DNA of 64,000 nt, from contig JAYGXS010000010.1 in the NCBI GenBank assembly GCA_036362985.1, positions 6,688,078 through 6,752,077 of the forward strand, in the 5' to 3' direction. This DNA comes from Ligula intestinalis. Taxonomy: Eukaryota > Platyhelminthes > Cestoda > Diphyllobothriidea > Diphyllobothriidae. Both the position numbers and the translations under genes were made by a program. Below the pieces are notes generated by a model. That model was not told where the DNA came from and searched no databases. It worked only from the letters and a program-made list of their open reading frames with translations. Each line of letters opens with the position of its first letter. Position 1 is the first letter of the stretch. Positions 27,201 to 40,500 of this stretch are shown here, piece by piece.

Positions 27201-30200
27201 TGTAGACTTGGACGACCAATACGGTGGCTTAAGGTCAAGACTTACCGTCCCCTAATCACCTAACCACCCTGACCTCAACTGACCCACCGTCTGTCCTCTC
27301 CCTTTACACACGGAGACCCTTAGATTTTCAGTCCCCACGCCATTCCCCCCTCCTGTTTAGTGTAACTTTCCTACTGTCTCATTTGCTTTTATTTTGTCTG
27401 AAGACGGGTTGGTGCCACCAGCTCCAAAATTCACGAGTACACCTTGCTTTTCCCGAAGAACCTCTTCCTTTCTTCAGGCATAATTATTGTTTCGGTTGTC
27501 GGGTCTCATTTTCACTCAGTAGCCCCCATCTTCCCGAGCTTGCGTTTTATTTGTTGTTTCCAGTGGTCGTCGTTAAGGTGCAGACGAGCGGGCGGGTGAA
27601 AGTAGTGAATGAACCTTTCTGCAGCGTATGTGGCCATTTCAGACGGAAATTCCACCCCGAAAAAGGCGACCGAAGCCTCTTATGGTCATCTAAACATCCG
27701 CTTATGATGTGGCTCGTTTGATAGTGGGCGCTTCGAGCCTCTGCTGGTATAAGGATACTTTTCTATAGCCCAAAAGGTGGCCGTACACAGTGGCCAATCC
27801 ACTGCGCTGCCAATTTTATTTTATAAGATTGGTTTACATACACACACACACACCATCCAGTTCCGTCTTATGACCCAGGCTGACAACGAGGGCAGTAGCA
27901 AGTGGCCATCACTGAAGACATCCATCTATGGGGCAGCTGAGAAGATTCCTGGATTCACTCAGCGGCACCGCAGTGACTGAATCAGCGGAAGAACCCTGCA
28001 GCTATCGACCGAGACGACTCGAGCCAGGTCCCAAAACGATGCCTCCTTCCGCCAATTTCGAAAGCTGACAGCAAAGTCGGATAGAGATGACCGGCAGAAG
28101 TATTGGTTCGAAACGGTGACTTCTATGGAGCAGGCTTCTAATGTTGGTGACACCCGAAAATTGTACCAAATCATCCGCTTGGTTAGTGGTAAGCTCCCGA
28201 CATTCTGTGATTCTGTTCGCGATGTGAATGGAGGTTTTATTGCCGACAACTCGGCTAAGGTCGATCACTGGCGTGAACACTTCGAGCACCTACTCAACTT
28301 TGATGACCAACCCATCACACCCTCCCTCTCCTCCACAGCGGAGTTTCAATCCTCTCCTGCCTTCGCAGTGTCGTGTGACCTCCCTTCCGAAGACGAAGGT
28401 ACCGATGCAATGCAGAGGCTACGCAGCAACAAGGCGTGCAGAGAGGACTGTATTCCCGCAGAAATCTACAGGTCCTGTGTCGACACCCTGTCTCCTCGGC
28501 TCCATGAGGTGATTATACAGGCGTGGCGAGAAGAGACCGTTCCCGATGACTGGGGCTCAGGTATACTTGTACCTGTCCACAAGAAGGGAGATAAGACAAG
28601 ATGTTGCTGCAAATTTCTTCGCTGTTGTTCTCAGGCGCTTTCAGGCTGTACGTGACTCCAGGACACGACCCAACCAAGCCGGATTCCGAGCTGAGCGTGG
28701 ATGTGCGGATCAAATATTCACACTGAGGCGCACTCTAGAATTCCGCCATAGCTACGAGCAACCGACGGCCGTTTGCTTCGTCCACTTTGCCGCCGCATTC
28801 GATTCCATCCATCGTGAGGCCCTGTGACCAATAATGGAACTGGATGGAGTGCCGACCGAACTCATTGCGATGATTAAGGCCTACTATCGGTCTACCACCG
28901 CACGAGTCCTGGTCCAAAACAATCTCTCTCACTCGTTCGATACCCGGTCTGGTGTCCGACAGGGCTGCGTCCTTTCGCCAATTCTGTTTAACTACGTCAT
29001 TGACTGGATTCTCGGCAAGGTCCTGCATGAAGAGGACGGTGTTGAAAATGCACCCGAACGCCGACTAACTCATCTTGATTACGCCGATGATATTGCGCTC
29101 TTAGCCTCAAGCTTTGATGGTCTAAAATCAGTAGTGTCGTGGTTAAATTAGATCGCTATGTCGGTAGGCATGTCCATAAATTCCGGAAAGACGAATTTGT
29201 TCTCGAGCTGCATCCCTGAGCAAGAAAAGGCACCCCTGGGGATTAATTACCATCAACTTGAAGAAGCAGACAGCTTTAAATACCTCGTGGCGAGGCTGCT
29301 ACCGAATGAGCAGAGCAAGGACGTCATTGTCTCCCGTATCGATGCTGCTCGCTGGGTTTTCTCAATCCTTCAAAAGCGCCTATGGATCCGACGTGACATC
29401 TCCATCGCCACGAAGATTCGTGTATACCGTGCATCCATCCGGTCAGTCCTGCTCTATGGGTGTGAATGCTGGGCTGTGCGCGCTGAAGATGAGCGAAGTC
29501 TGGAGGTCTTTGACCACCAGTGCCTGAGGACGATCCTGCGAGTTAAGTATAGCAACTTCATCTCAAATGAAACAGTCCGCATCCGCTGCGATCGTATCAC
29601 GAGGATATCTCAGGCCATTCAAAAAAGGCGACTGAGGTGGTTTGGACACGTTCTACGTCGTCCGCCCCACGAGCTTACCTATACTGCCCTCGTCCCGGCA
29701 GCACAGCCCACCTGGAAAAGTCGAAGAGGAAGGCAACTAAAGACTTGGCTAGACACCGTCCGTCAAGACATGGAAGCAGTTCTTGGACCTTCTATCTTCG
29801 GCCTCCGTCGCTGGAGAAGGGACTGGGTGAACTTTCGAAATCCGCTGCCGCCAATCGCCACGCATGGAAAGGTACCGTTCGTGACATCATTGAGGCCGGC
29901 TAGATCAGGCATGATCACAGCCGTAACAAGTACAAGCAAGTAAGTACACACACCACGGCGAGAGTAGATTTCCTTTTATGGCGACAAAATGTGCCGTATT
30001 TTAACATCACACCAACACGTGGGTCCTCCTCCACGTGGCATCTATTCGTCCGGTTACGTCTGAGTACTATCACGTTGTGCTTCGTGACTGTTTATGCATC
30101 GCACTGAGGAAACTGCTTATTTGCGGCCGATTGAAGTTCACTCCTTTATCCGCCAACGCCACCGTTTGGCTAACATACAGTCTGAGTACTATCACGCCGT

Positions 30201-33200
30201 GATTCGTGATTGTTTATGCATCGAATCCGAGAAACTCCTTATTCTTCGGCTACTTATAGTTCACTCCGTTATCCACCGACGCCATCGTCTGTGGACTCGC
30301 CGGGCTAGCGCAGTTTGGCTAGCAGGCAGTCTGCAGTCGCCCATGGCCGTGGTCGATTGATACTTTTATCAACAGTATGTCCGAAGGACAGGAAAATGCT
30401 ACCTTGTGGGATCGAAGAGGTGGATTTTCCTATTTGGCTAAATGTGGTGGACGTTTTGTTATTTTTCTTTGGTGAGTTCAGTCGAAATAAGGAGTTGTCT
30501 GGGCAGCCTGGAAATCGTATAGACAGTGTTTAGGTTCTTCGGTCTTGAGGTCTAAAAGCAAGAGTAATTCTGTTAAAACCACTAGCACTACCCGCAGCCT
30601 TTCTGGCGTTTTGTGTTTTATCCAGTAGAAGTAGCCTGTGCCATGTCAGAAGAAACGGTAACTGTGTCGCGCCTCAAGTACTTATAAGTCCCCACCACTG
30701 GCACTTACGTCATGCGCTAACAATCATGTGATGACTGAATGTGAGATGTGCAGAAATTGGGCTGCGAGGGCAGCCAATCACGGGCGCTACTGATCATTCA
30801 ATTAATTCCGCCAATCTGACACTAACCGGCTCTAATGAGCATTCGCGCCCACATCGCTCTTACGAAGAGAAATAGAAAGAGAGAGAGAGAGAGAGTGAGA
30901 GGGAGATACACGCGCGCAGACTTAACCAACGGCGCGTTGAGGGGTCTGACCACCACTGTATAAACGTCCGTACCGCATGGCAGGACGACAGGTCCACCGT
31001 CGTATCCCACCAAGTCCACCGCGCTGTGGACAAAACGGCGACGCGGAGTTGCACGTGATATTAATCTTCAGTGGTAGTAGATTTGGGCTGCATTTACCGC
31101 CCCCTCCCATCACCCATCTGTCAAGACAGAGCCAAGAAGACCGAAGACGGGCTGGAACGCACATGGCCGTCACAACGTGGGGCTAAATCTGGACAAGCCA
31201 GCACCACCGCCCCCTTTCCCCCACGCCTTCAGTGTTTATAGACCTCCGTCCGTTACACATACGTCACGAGCTAACAATCACGTGATCACCAAATGTGAGG
31301 TGTGTGGAAATTTAGCTGCGAGGGCAGCCAATCACAAACGCCACTGATCATCCGATCAACTCCGCCAAGCTGACATTGACCGGCTCTTAAGCGTTCGCCT
31401 CACCTTCCCCCCCCCCCCTCCCTACATCAATCTTGCGAGGAGACAGAGACACGTACAGACTCAATTAACTGCACGCTGAGGGGTTTTATCACCGCTGACC
31501 TTTGCTACCGTCTCTCTCTCCCCCAAACCGGACTGGGAGGGGTGTTAAAACTGTTGATCTATTCGTTTTGCAGTTCGAATAACTGTTAGTACTGGTTAAA
31601 CAGCTTCTCGAATGACTGTTCGAATTGTTGGTCTATTCGTTTTCCAGCTCGAATAACTGTTTATAATGCAATATTTCTTAATGCTGTGCTGCGTTTCGTC
31701 ACCCGAATATACGCACCCGAGGTCAGTGGCTATGTCGAAGGACAGTCAGGTTACTCGGTTATTCTTTATGTCGTTATATAGAAATAAACAGTAAGGTTAA
31801 CAGCGCACTATAGGTAAAAAACGCGAGGTAGAACTCAAAAGGAGGGTGGACATACATTCGAGGTGCTCCAACCAAGTGTGCAGGGAACTCGTCAATTGTT
31901 TTTAAAGGCAGACTTATTACCAGCTGCCATTTTTTTGTGCCAAAAAGAATTATTTGGTAGGGATTCGTAGTGGTGACGCCTAGTGGGAGTAGGAGTTTCT
32001 CCAATCGTGGTCTGGGTCTCTAAGCTTCCTTTGCTAACCGATAGGGGTTGCTCTTGCGGTTTTGCTGGTTATTTTTTCCATTAACTTTTCAATGAAACAG
32101 TTACAAGCGGATTTAATGTCTACTGTGCACCTATTATATATGAAGAAAGCATTAGCTACGCATTACTCAAGCACTAAATGTTAGGACCCAGCTTAACTGC
32201 GAGTGCATGCCGCCCTGACGAGTCGTTCGCACGCCAGACAACCGGTCCGCCCACACAGAGTGCATGTGACGACGCGCACAGCGCGGCCGGCGCAGGACTC
32301 TAACGCGCCAGCTGCATGAGTCACAAAGTCAATGGAGTCGCGTCTTACTTGAGACCACAATCTCATTGGTCCAATCTATATGCATTCGCTTGCTTAAGTA
32401 TAATGTACTAGGTTTGTACAAAGACTTCTACTTTTGTGCTCTTCCTTGGAGGCTCACTCAAGGTGTAACGTAGATGGCGCTATCGCAGCTGTGCTCACAT
32501 TTGCAACAATAAACCTCTAACCCCACGAATTCCGTAAAACACCTAGGCTGTGGCCCCACGATGAATCTCTTCCCTTAGGTTGTTCCTGGTCTGTCGACTT
32601 TCACGAGGTCATGCAATATCGCGACTCCTGCAACCGTTGGTTTCACCTCCCTCTGGTGTGTGTTATGGCCCTTATCTTCCGAAGTCGTGCCAGATCTTTT
32701 GTTTACTCTTTATGTAATCATAACAAGGTACGTTGATAATTCTATCCAACAAGCCGCTTCAACGTCGCTGACGTAGTTTAACGATTGAATTCAATTAAAT
32801 GTGAATATAATAAGCCTCTGGATTTTGTTCTTTGAAATAAAGTTGTTATAACACTCACCATTAATGTTGTTTTAAAGGAGGCCCAGGCCGAGATATCACC
32901 GCCCAATGCGTCGCCAAATTGTTGTAACGGAGCCCAGACCAAAATATTCGCCGTCTAACTAAGCCTCATGTGAACCCCCAAAGAGAGAACACAACAAGAA
33001 GTGTGCAGAAGGCAGAAGTCTTTGTGTGTTAGAGGTACAACAAATTTAGGGAAAGGTTCACGAACCAATCGGATTCTTTTCTGAAATAGTAGCCGGTCCC
33101 ATTGGTTATTGGCTCAGTGGATGACTGTAGTTTGAATTCTGCATTATCGATCGATTGACGGCTTGTGTATGCTCGCCCGTGTAGGCTGATCGATGGCTTG

Positions 33201-34493
33201 CTTGGAGTGTAGCTATGGCTTGCAAGCTACTGCTTGCTAAGAATGTTCGTTAGGCCGTCCTAACAAATGCGACCTCCGGCGCTGCATGTATTCGCTGATG
33301 GCTTTGTAGTCTGGTTTGTAGTTGATGAAGTTAAGCATCATTCAAGCGTTGAGGCTTTCAACCGTTAGACATATTTAAGATGTGAGAATGACTGCTCACA
33401 TGCATACGTAGATCCAAACAAGGTCAATACAGGTCATCGGAGGAACAAAAATCGCGAAATCTGAATTTTCTAATTCCAATTTTATCTGAGCGAGTCAGAT
33501 GCAATCATCAAAAGAGCCACACCTGACTTGCGAGTCATACATCACCGACTCCTGCTCTGTTGGTTCACCCGACTCCAAAAAAATTGAACTCTCAAATTGA
33601 ACTTACGGTAGTTTTTTTTATCAGAGGAAGATGCGACCACTGGAACAAGAGTTTTGTTCTCCTGACGTTTTGGATTTTGTCGAATATCTTTAATCATAGG
33701 TAATGGTAGTTTAGTGTGTGTCATGCGCAGATAGGGGTGAAGCATGCACATATTGCACTGTATTTATAGTTCGTTGCGGTCACTCACCTGCCTACTGTTA
33801 TTATCCGATCATGTAGCCACCGCTTGAGGTCTTAATTGGTTCGGTGATGGCTCATTAATTGTCACAATTTCCTTGTCCGCGTCATATGCGGGCTGTATAA
33901 TTGTGGGACAATGATGCCCGCTGTCGTAAGAATTGTTGCTGCGCCCGGCCCTTCCCACGTGACTGATTCTCTTGCTCAGGAAACTTCTTGGTACACCGTA
34001 TAGGAACGCCAAATCGTTGCGCGTGTTAATGGACTGGGGGCTTGAGAACGATGACCCGAGCAGCTCGCGGCTCACGCGATTATCACCTCTTGCGAGGATT
34101 TCGGCCTCGTTAATCTTGAAAATATGACTGAGTCCTGTCGAGTGAACTGCAACCTGGGAATTGGTGTCTTTCTTCCTCACCGCCCCTGCATGCTCGGCCA
34201 TTCGCGTCCGGAGTAATCTCCCGGTTTCTCCGACGTAGTTGCTTTATGCACGACTGCATCAAATCCGATAAACGACTCCAGCCGTTTCCTGCCGTGACAG
34301 TGGATCTTCCGGCGTCATGACCTGGCGCCTGATGGTTGCTTCTGGCCTGTGCGTGACTCCAACTCCAAGTGGGGTAAGCAGACGGCTGACCGCTTCTGAT
34401 ACGTTCTTCACGTACGGAAGAGCTCGCCAAACCTTGGACCAGTTGGATTTTTTTCTCTCGTCTGGGGTCTGGGTACTTTAAGTAACGAGATTG

Positions 34494-34537
<44 letters not shown>

Positions 34538-37500
34538 ATGTAGGGCTCTTCAGTCTCCTCGAGTCCGGTGAGATTGCGCTTTCCTCCTCTCCGTCATCTG
34601 CACCAGCGCTTCTGGGCGAATCACTACCGCCAGTCCTAGAGGCCATGGACGCTCAACAGTCCGCCCCATCCCCTACGTCCACCTCCTCAGCTGCTGCTAT
34701 TAAGAATTGCCAAATGGATGAATCCCAGGTTCTCCAGCATCCCGTGGTGCAATTCCTCAATGAGCAACTTAAGACCGCGCAGGAGACTATTACGAAACTG
34801 AAGAAAAACAGCGGTCCGATTCCGCTGCCACCAGATCGGCGAACCTCTACCAGTGACGGCGGTGAAGTAGACTGGGGGCGTATGCAGGAACGAATGCGCG
34901 CACTGGAGGCTGAGGTGGAGTCTTCCGCGGACCAGCTCAAGGCCAGTAACATTGAGTTCCTGGAACTGCGTGAACGTCTAACTAATGCCACTGTGGAGCG
35001 TGCCCACCTCAAGGCTACTGTTGATGGTCTGGATGACCAGGTATGTTCTGCGCTTTTGCAAATTTGGTGTGTGTGTTCGCGTGGTTGCGTTTTACAGCGC
35101 CCATGCTACCTCAGGCGGCCGATAGCCAGGCGGTAGGGGAGAGAGTAAGGTCGACCCTTAGACACGACAGTCAGTCAAGTGTGTCTTTCTGCGTGTTGGT
35201 TGGTTGGTAGCCCTTGTTGGATCAGGGGACCGCACCGGAGTCCAAACTGGGTGCAGTTGGGAGACGGAGAAAAGCCGCGACCTCAGCCGGCTTGAACCAA
35301 AGGTCCGCGGGGGATGAGTTGGGTGCCTGGCCGGGAACTGCAGGCGAAGAGATGCCGGCAGTCATGCAGCGAGACGCCGCAGTTAGGACAGCTATCGGGC
35401 GTGGACGGATCCAGTCGGTGTTGGTACCGGCGAAAGAGCATACAGTAGCTACCGCGTAGCTGCGCCAGGGTACAGCGATTGAGTCTCGGAGCTGTCCTTC
35501 CGTGGCCGCAATCGAAGTAGATAGCCACCCAAAAAGACCGGGGGTAGTAGCTGAATTTTGCGTCCATAACAGCTCTTTGGTGAGGACGCTGGGAGCCCGT
35601 CTTGATGGCAGGGCCATCAAGACGGGTAGATCCGAGAAGGACGAGGGACAGCTGCCTTGTGGAGAGCTCGAATAGACGGCCGAACGTTGCTTTGTGTGTG
35701 TAGTGCCTGTCTGTGTGTCGGAGCCTACCTAGCGAGACCTGCTGTTTGGTACGCGTGTTGAGTGTTTGTCGCGCCAGCCGTCTGCGCCTTCCCGCATTTA
35801 CGGCCTTCTTGACTCTGTCTTGACAACCGGGGTGGTCAGCCAGTGGGGCACACCCGGCGAGATTACCTTCACTATAATCGGCCACAGACACCGCTTGCTT
35901 CAACTCTTTGACGCTTGCAGTGGATCATAGTTGGAACCAACGGTCGAACTGTCGTGCGGTTAACCTGTATATGCATTTCTCAGAGCATTTCTCGTTCCCC
36001 ACTAAAACAAGCTGGTCCGCTTGAAGCTACAACGGTGCGCTAAAATCCGTGGCTTAAGTACTGACGGGATAAGTTGGACACCGCAGCCGGCCATGAGTGT
36101 ATCTTGTTCTGTAGAGTGGCTTACTGTGGGCTGAGAGTCCGGTTCAATGGCTCCTTTTTAATGTGGCCTCCTCGGCGCTCCCAGGTGGGAACCTACCTAG
36201 CGAGGTATGCTGTAAGTATGCGTATTGAGTGTTGGTCACGCCAGCCACCTGCGTCCCCTATCTTCGGTCTTCTCGACTTTGTCTTGAAACTAGGTTCAGT
36301 TGCGAGAGTGGTTAAAGAGTGGGGCGAATTCGCTGCAAGTCTACTTTCACTATAATCCAGCCGGAGTAGCCACGATGCTTCAACTTGTTGAGATTCTTGG
36401 TGAACATCATCGAGAGCGAAGGTCGAACTGTCGGCTCTGTATGCGAAGATACCCGACCGGCCTCGCGCTCTGCTTTCATTCTCATATCATCCCAGACCCA
36501 TGCGAAACGACCTACTCCCAACGGCTGCGGGAAACAAGTGCAACTACATTTTCCTACTTTACACCTACTCATGCAAATTTCCTCCACTGCCTATCCTATT
36601 TTCCCACCCCGATAACCCCTATAACCACCATTTCCATAGGGAATAATGCTAGGACTAGGGGTATATAAGGTGCACCACTAAAACTACCTTTGCCTGAATT
36701 TCCACTGACCAATCGGCGAGGGCTGTGTCGCCGACCTCATCTTCTGCACGGCCCTATTTATTCCTCAGCGGTCGATAGTGTAAATACTGTAAATTCCTGC
36801 TCCAGGCATGTTTGCGAAATGTAAAGCATTGTTTCCCAGGTACGAATTTAAAGCAGGCAGGTATACACAGCAGGTTTTGCTTGTATAAACAAAGTTTGGG
36901 ACAGTTTTTCAACTGCTTTCTGCCTTTGCGTCGCCGCTGTTATAACCTTGTGTGTTCCTGTGTCAACACCGTTTATGCCTTCCCCCCAGTCACGTGTTAG
37001 GAAGATAAGGCAGAACAGGATAGCAGATAGTACTTTAACATCACTAGTTCTGCTTGGCCATCTGCTTGTCTTCTGCGTGTCCGGCAGATTGGTCTTCTGT
37101 GTCCATCAGCAGCGTTTGTTGTGTCGTCGTCTCGGCCAACAGCTTTCCGTGTCTCAAGCAGCCGTGTCCGGGGTCGCTAGCGGCAGAATCGCGGGTAATT
37201 GGTAGTGCGTATCCAGCAACAGAATGCGGCCTTCAGCGGTGGCAGCATATTTAAGGACCATTAGTCATTGTTCCCTGTATTGGCTCTCCACGAGTGGCCT
37301 CTACAGGCAGCCGTAATGCCTCCAGCCATCGTGTCCTTAGCATGACTTCCCGATAGCCGCAACGCGGCCGCGGGGCAGTCTCGCCTGCGCGCACCTCCTT
37401 TGTCCTGGCCTTATGTCCGCCCTTTGAAGGTCGCTTGTAACTGCGTGAACCGGTCGCCAGTAAGGTTCCTTTGTTCTGGTACCCTCAGGATTGCCCGAGC

Positions 37501-40500
37501 GATAACTCGCGTCTGGGCCGTCATAACCATAACAGATGGCGAACACAGCAGGTCACAGAAAGGTCATTTTTCAACGCCGCGAAAATGTTGGTTAAATGTA
37601 GAACTGCGATTACCGGTCCACATAATCTAGCTGCTTACATAGGTCAGGTTTCCCCGCCTTATATAGGCTGATTCCATGCAGCGGAAGCTCCCGTTTATTC
37701 GTGCTCGAACAAGAACTCGGAAAGGTGTTTTGAGGTCAACAGAGGGGCCACTGTCTACCAGGTGTTTAGTAATGGAGGACCGTGGCACTTTGTTTTCTTG
37801 TTTCAAAGCCAATTTATCAAATTTTCAGCGGTCCTGGTCGCCTATTGCCTTTGCGTACACCCGATGTACCTACATCCGCAAGTGCACTTCAATTCATTGA
37901 CACAATTTGGAGTGGCCTGCAAAGGTGACAAGGCATCCTTTGTCTGGTTAACTAAAAGGCTTTTAGTGGGAAGTGAGGAACACTAGTTCAGCAGCCTTAT
38001 ACAGTAGTCGCCGGCTATTAAGCCCACCACGGTCCCAGACCAAATTGGGCTCAATAAGCGGCGGGCGCACTAACCAGAGAGTCCTTGTTCTTGATTAGCG
38101 AACACAGGATAGGCACTATACATTACATACGGACTGCATTATGTGTAGAGCTTGGTTATGTACAAGAATGCTGTTTGTCTGTATTTTACGTAATAACAAA
38201 AACAAAAAAAAATGATTTGCGACACGTTTAAAAAAAGCGGTCTAGTGTCAATTGTTTTAGAGGCAACTTCACTCGCAAGGGCTCTTTGATGACGTCATAA
38301 AAAAAAGCAAAAACAAATTATTTGCGACACGTAACCAGTTGCGCACGCAGAGAGATGAGAATTTCACTCTATCCTGTTGGCATACTGGGCTTTGTAGCCG
38401 GGGACTGGGCTTATTAGCCGGCGAATTTTGCTCTGTTAAATTCCGCCCCAAGCCGATTTGGGCTTAATACGCGGCTGGGCCTATTAACCGTGGGCTTAAT
38501 AACTGGCGACTACCGTACATCCTCTCTGTGGTGCAAGGTAGCCGTCGCTTAATTGCATTTGAAATATTGTCACTCTTAAGGGGTGAACATGTATAAACAG
38601 ACATTTTCGGAGCTGAATGATTCCCAGATTTCGGCCGTAAAGAGCTGCTGCATTTTTTGAATAACACGTGAGAGATAGCCACGTTTAAGTAGTGCCTCTT
38701 TTATAAAGGCAAGCTCTGCAGGTAGGGTCTCACTGTAGCATAGTATTTGCAGTTTATCAACCTCTCAACGACTAGTAGCCAGTTATTGCGTCCTTTAGTG
38801 ACTCTGTGCCGGGGTGCGTGAAGCTTTTGTGGGCCGTATGCAGCCTGCAACGTCTTATACGACCAGCGGCCCGAGTCCCACGTCTCGCTTGCTTTCCTGT
38901 TCTCATCGACTGATGGCAATGAAAAGGCTGTGCAATTGTGTGCACCAAGATCGATAAAAAATCTACTTTTGCCTAGTAGAATCACATGCACTAGTTAGCC
39001 ATATAACTACACGGGTCTGACGCCAATGATAGTGAAAATTGGGGTTTGCGAACACACACACACACACTGGTCACTGCCGCCCGTTCCTTTTTTCGGCCAA
39101 TGAATTCATATTTTAGGGCTAATTTTACTCGGTTGAAGGCTTGAATTGGGGGTGTCTGACATGTGACTGAAACTTACATGCGTAGTTCTATGCAGATGGG
39201 AGTCAAATCTACGCTCCCAACTGTCCGTTTATGCCTTCTTTTAGAGCTATTAAGTACGCACACACACACTTTCAGTCTTGATCACAAGATCGGTGGAACA
39301 TGCTTTTCTGCGCTCTCAGCCTGCTAAATCGATCTGTTTGTGTCTGTGTATATATTACTGACTGAATCTTAGAAATTTGTGCTCAATAAGTTGTTATTCC
39401 ACAGTAGTTGGTAGCTTTCAGCTCAAATGTTCATTTCATTTTTTAGTGTCGGATCAAACATGCACTTAGCTTTGCTGGATTTACTCCGAATTCGCCTCTT
39501 AATTTTCAAGGAAATTAAAAAGGACAGAATTAAAATTCAAAAATTAAGGCAACTGTTCGCATCTGTAGGGGCCACTGCCGCCTGGAACAGCAATTGGGAG
39601 TGCTGTACACAATAAAGCACTCCTTCTGGTAACTTCCGCCTATTTCATTCTATCTGGGGAATTGATCTGACGACTGTAGTGACCCTAGTACAGCCGACAG
39701 TTCCCCCGTCGATTTCGCCGATGGGCACCACGCGCTCCAACAGGCCGCAGCAAACGCTGAAGCAAGCCGCAGCAGACACTGAGGCAAGCTGGGCAAGCGA
39801 CACGAAGGCTACAGCAAGCAGAAGGAACGTAGAGAACTACCGCAAAAGAAAACAGGAGTTTAAGCAGACTTGCAGAGAATCTACCCACTCGCTCGTCACT
39901 CCCACCTCCGTTTCCGATGTAAAGACAAAGTCAATGAGACCGGGGATGAGGGAGGGTTTTGGTGGCTGGCGCGATAGTCCCTCAACACGCGCACACAATT
40001 CAACGCCAACGGTCTCCTTGGGAAGCTTGACCAGCTCCTGGCTTTCATGCGCTCGCACAGCATAGCTGTGGCGGCTATCCAAGAGACAAAGTGGTCTAAC
40101 TCCACTAAGGTCTTTTCCTGTGCCGATTACACGATTGTCCGTCGCGACCGCGGCCGTAACAAAGACGGAGGTTTGGCCTTACTGGTGGACAAATCCACTG
40201 CCCATCACCAGCTTCCCCTGCTCGGAGCCGATCCCACGGAAGTACTGGCGATTTCCATTGACATTGGCCCGGCGCCGCTAACCGTCGTGAACGTGTACAT
40301 CTCTCCAACTTCCAGTTGTCCTCCAGGTTTCACCGCCTCTATCGCTCCCTACTTACCTTCTGGAGACAGTCTGGTGCTAGGTGACTTCAACGCTCGCCAT
40401 GACCTGTGGTGCTCTAACTTGGCAGCCGACGCTTGAGGAGAAGCTCTGGCTGATGAAATAGAACACGCCCCCTTTGCCGTTCTCAACGAGAACAGCCAAA

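Noticed and set aside
33108..33160. tRNA gene suggested by TGGCTCAGTGG and GTTTGAATTC
   Set aside because: The two boxes are about 20 bases apart and no cloverleaf stems form.
34645..35136. ATG at 34645 as a gene start with a 163-codon product
   Set aside because: The reading frame is open and in phase for 33 codons upstream to an acceptor, and a strong donor at 35040/35041 ends the exon before the frame's own stop.
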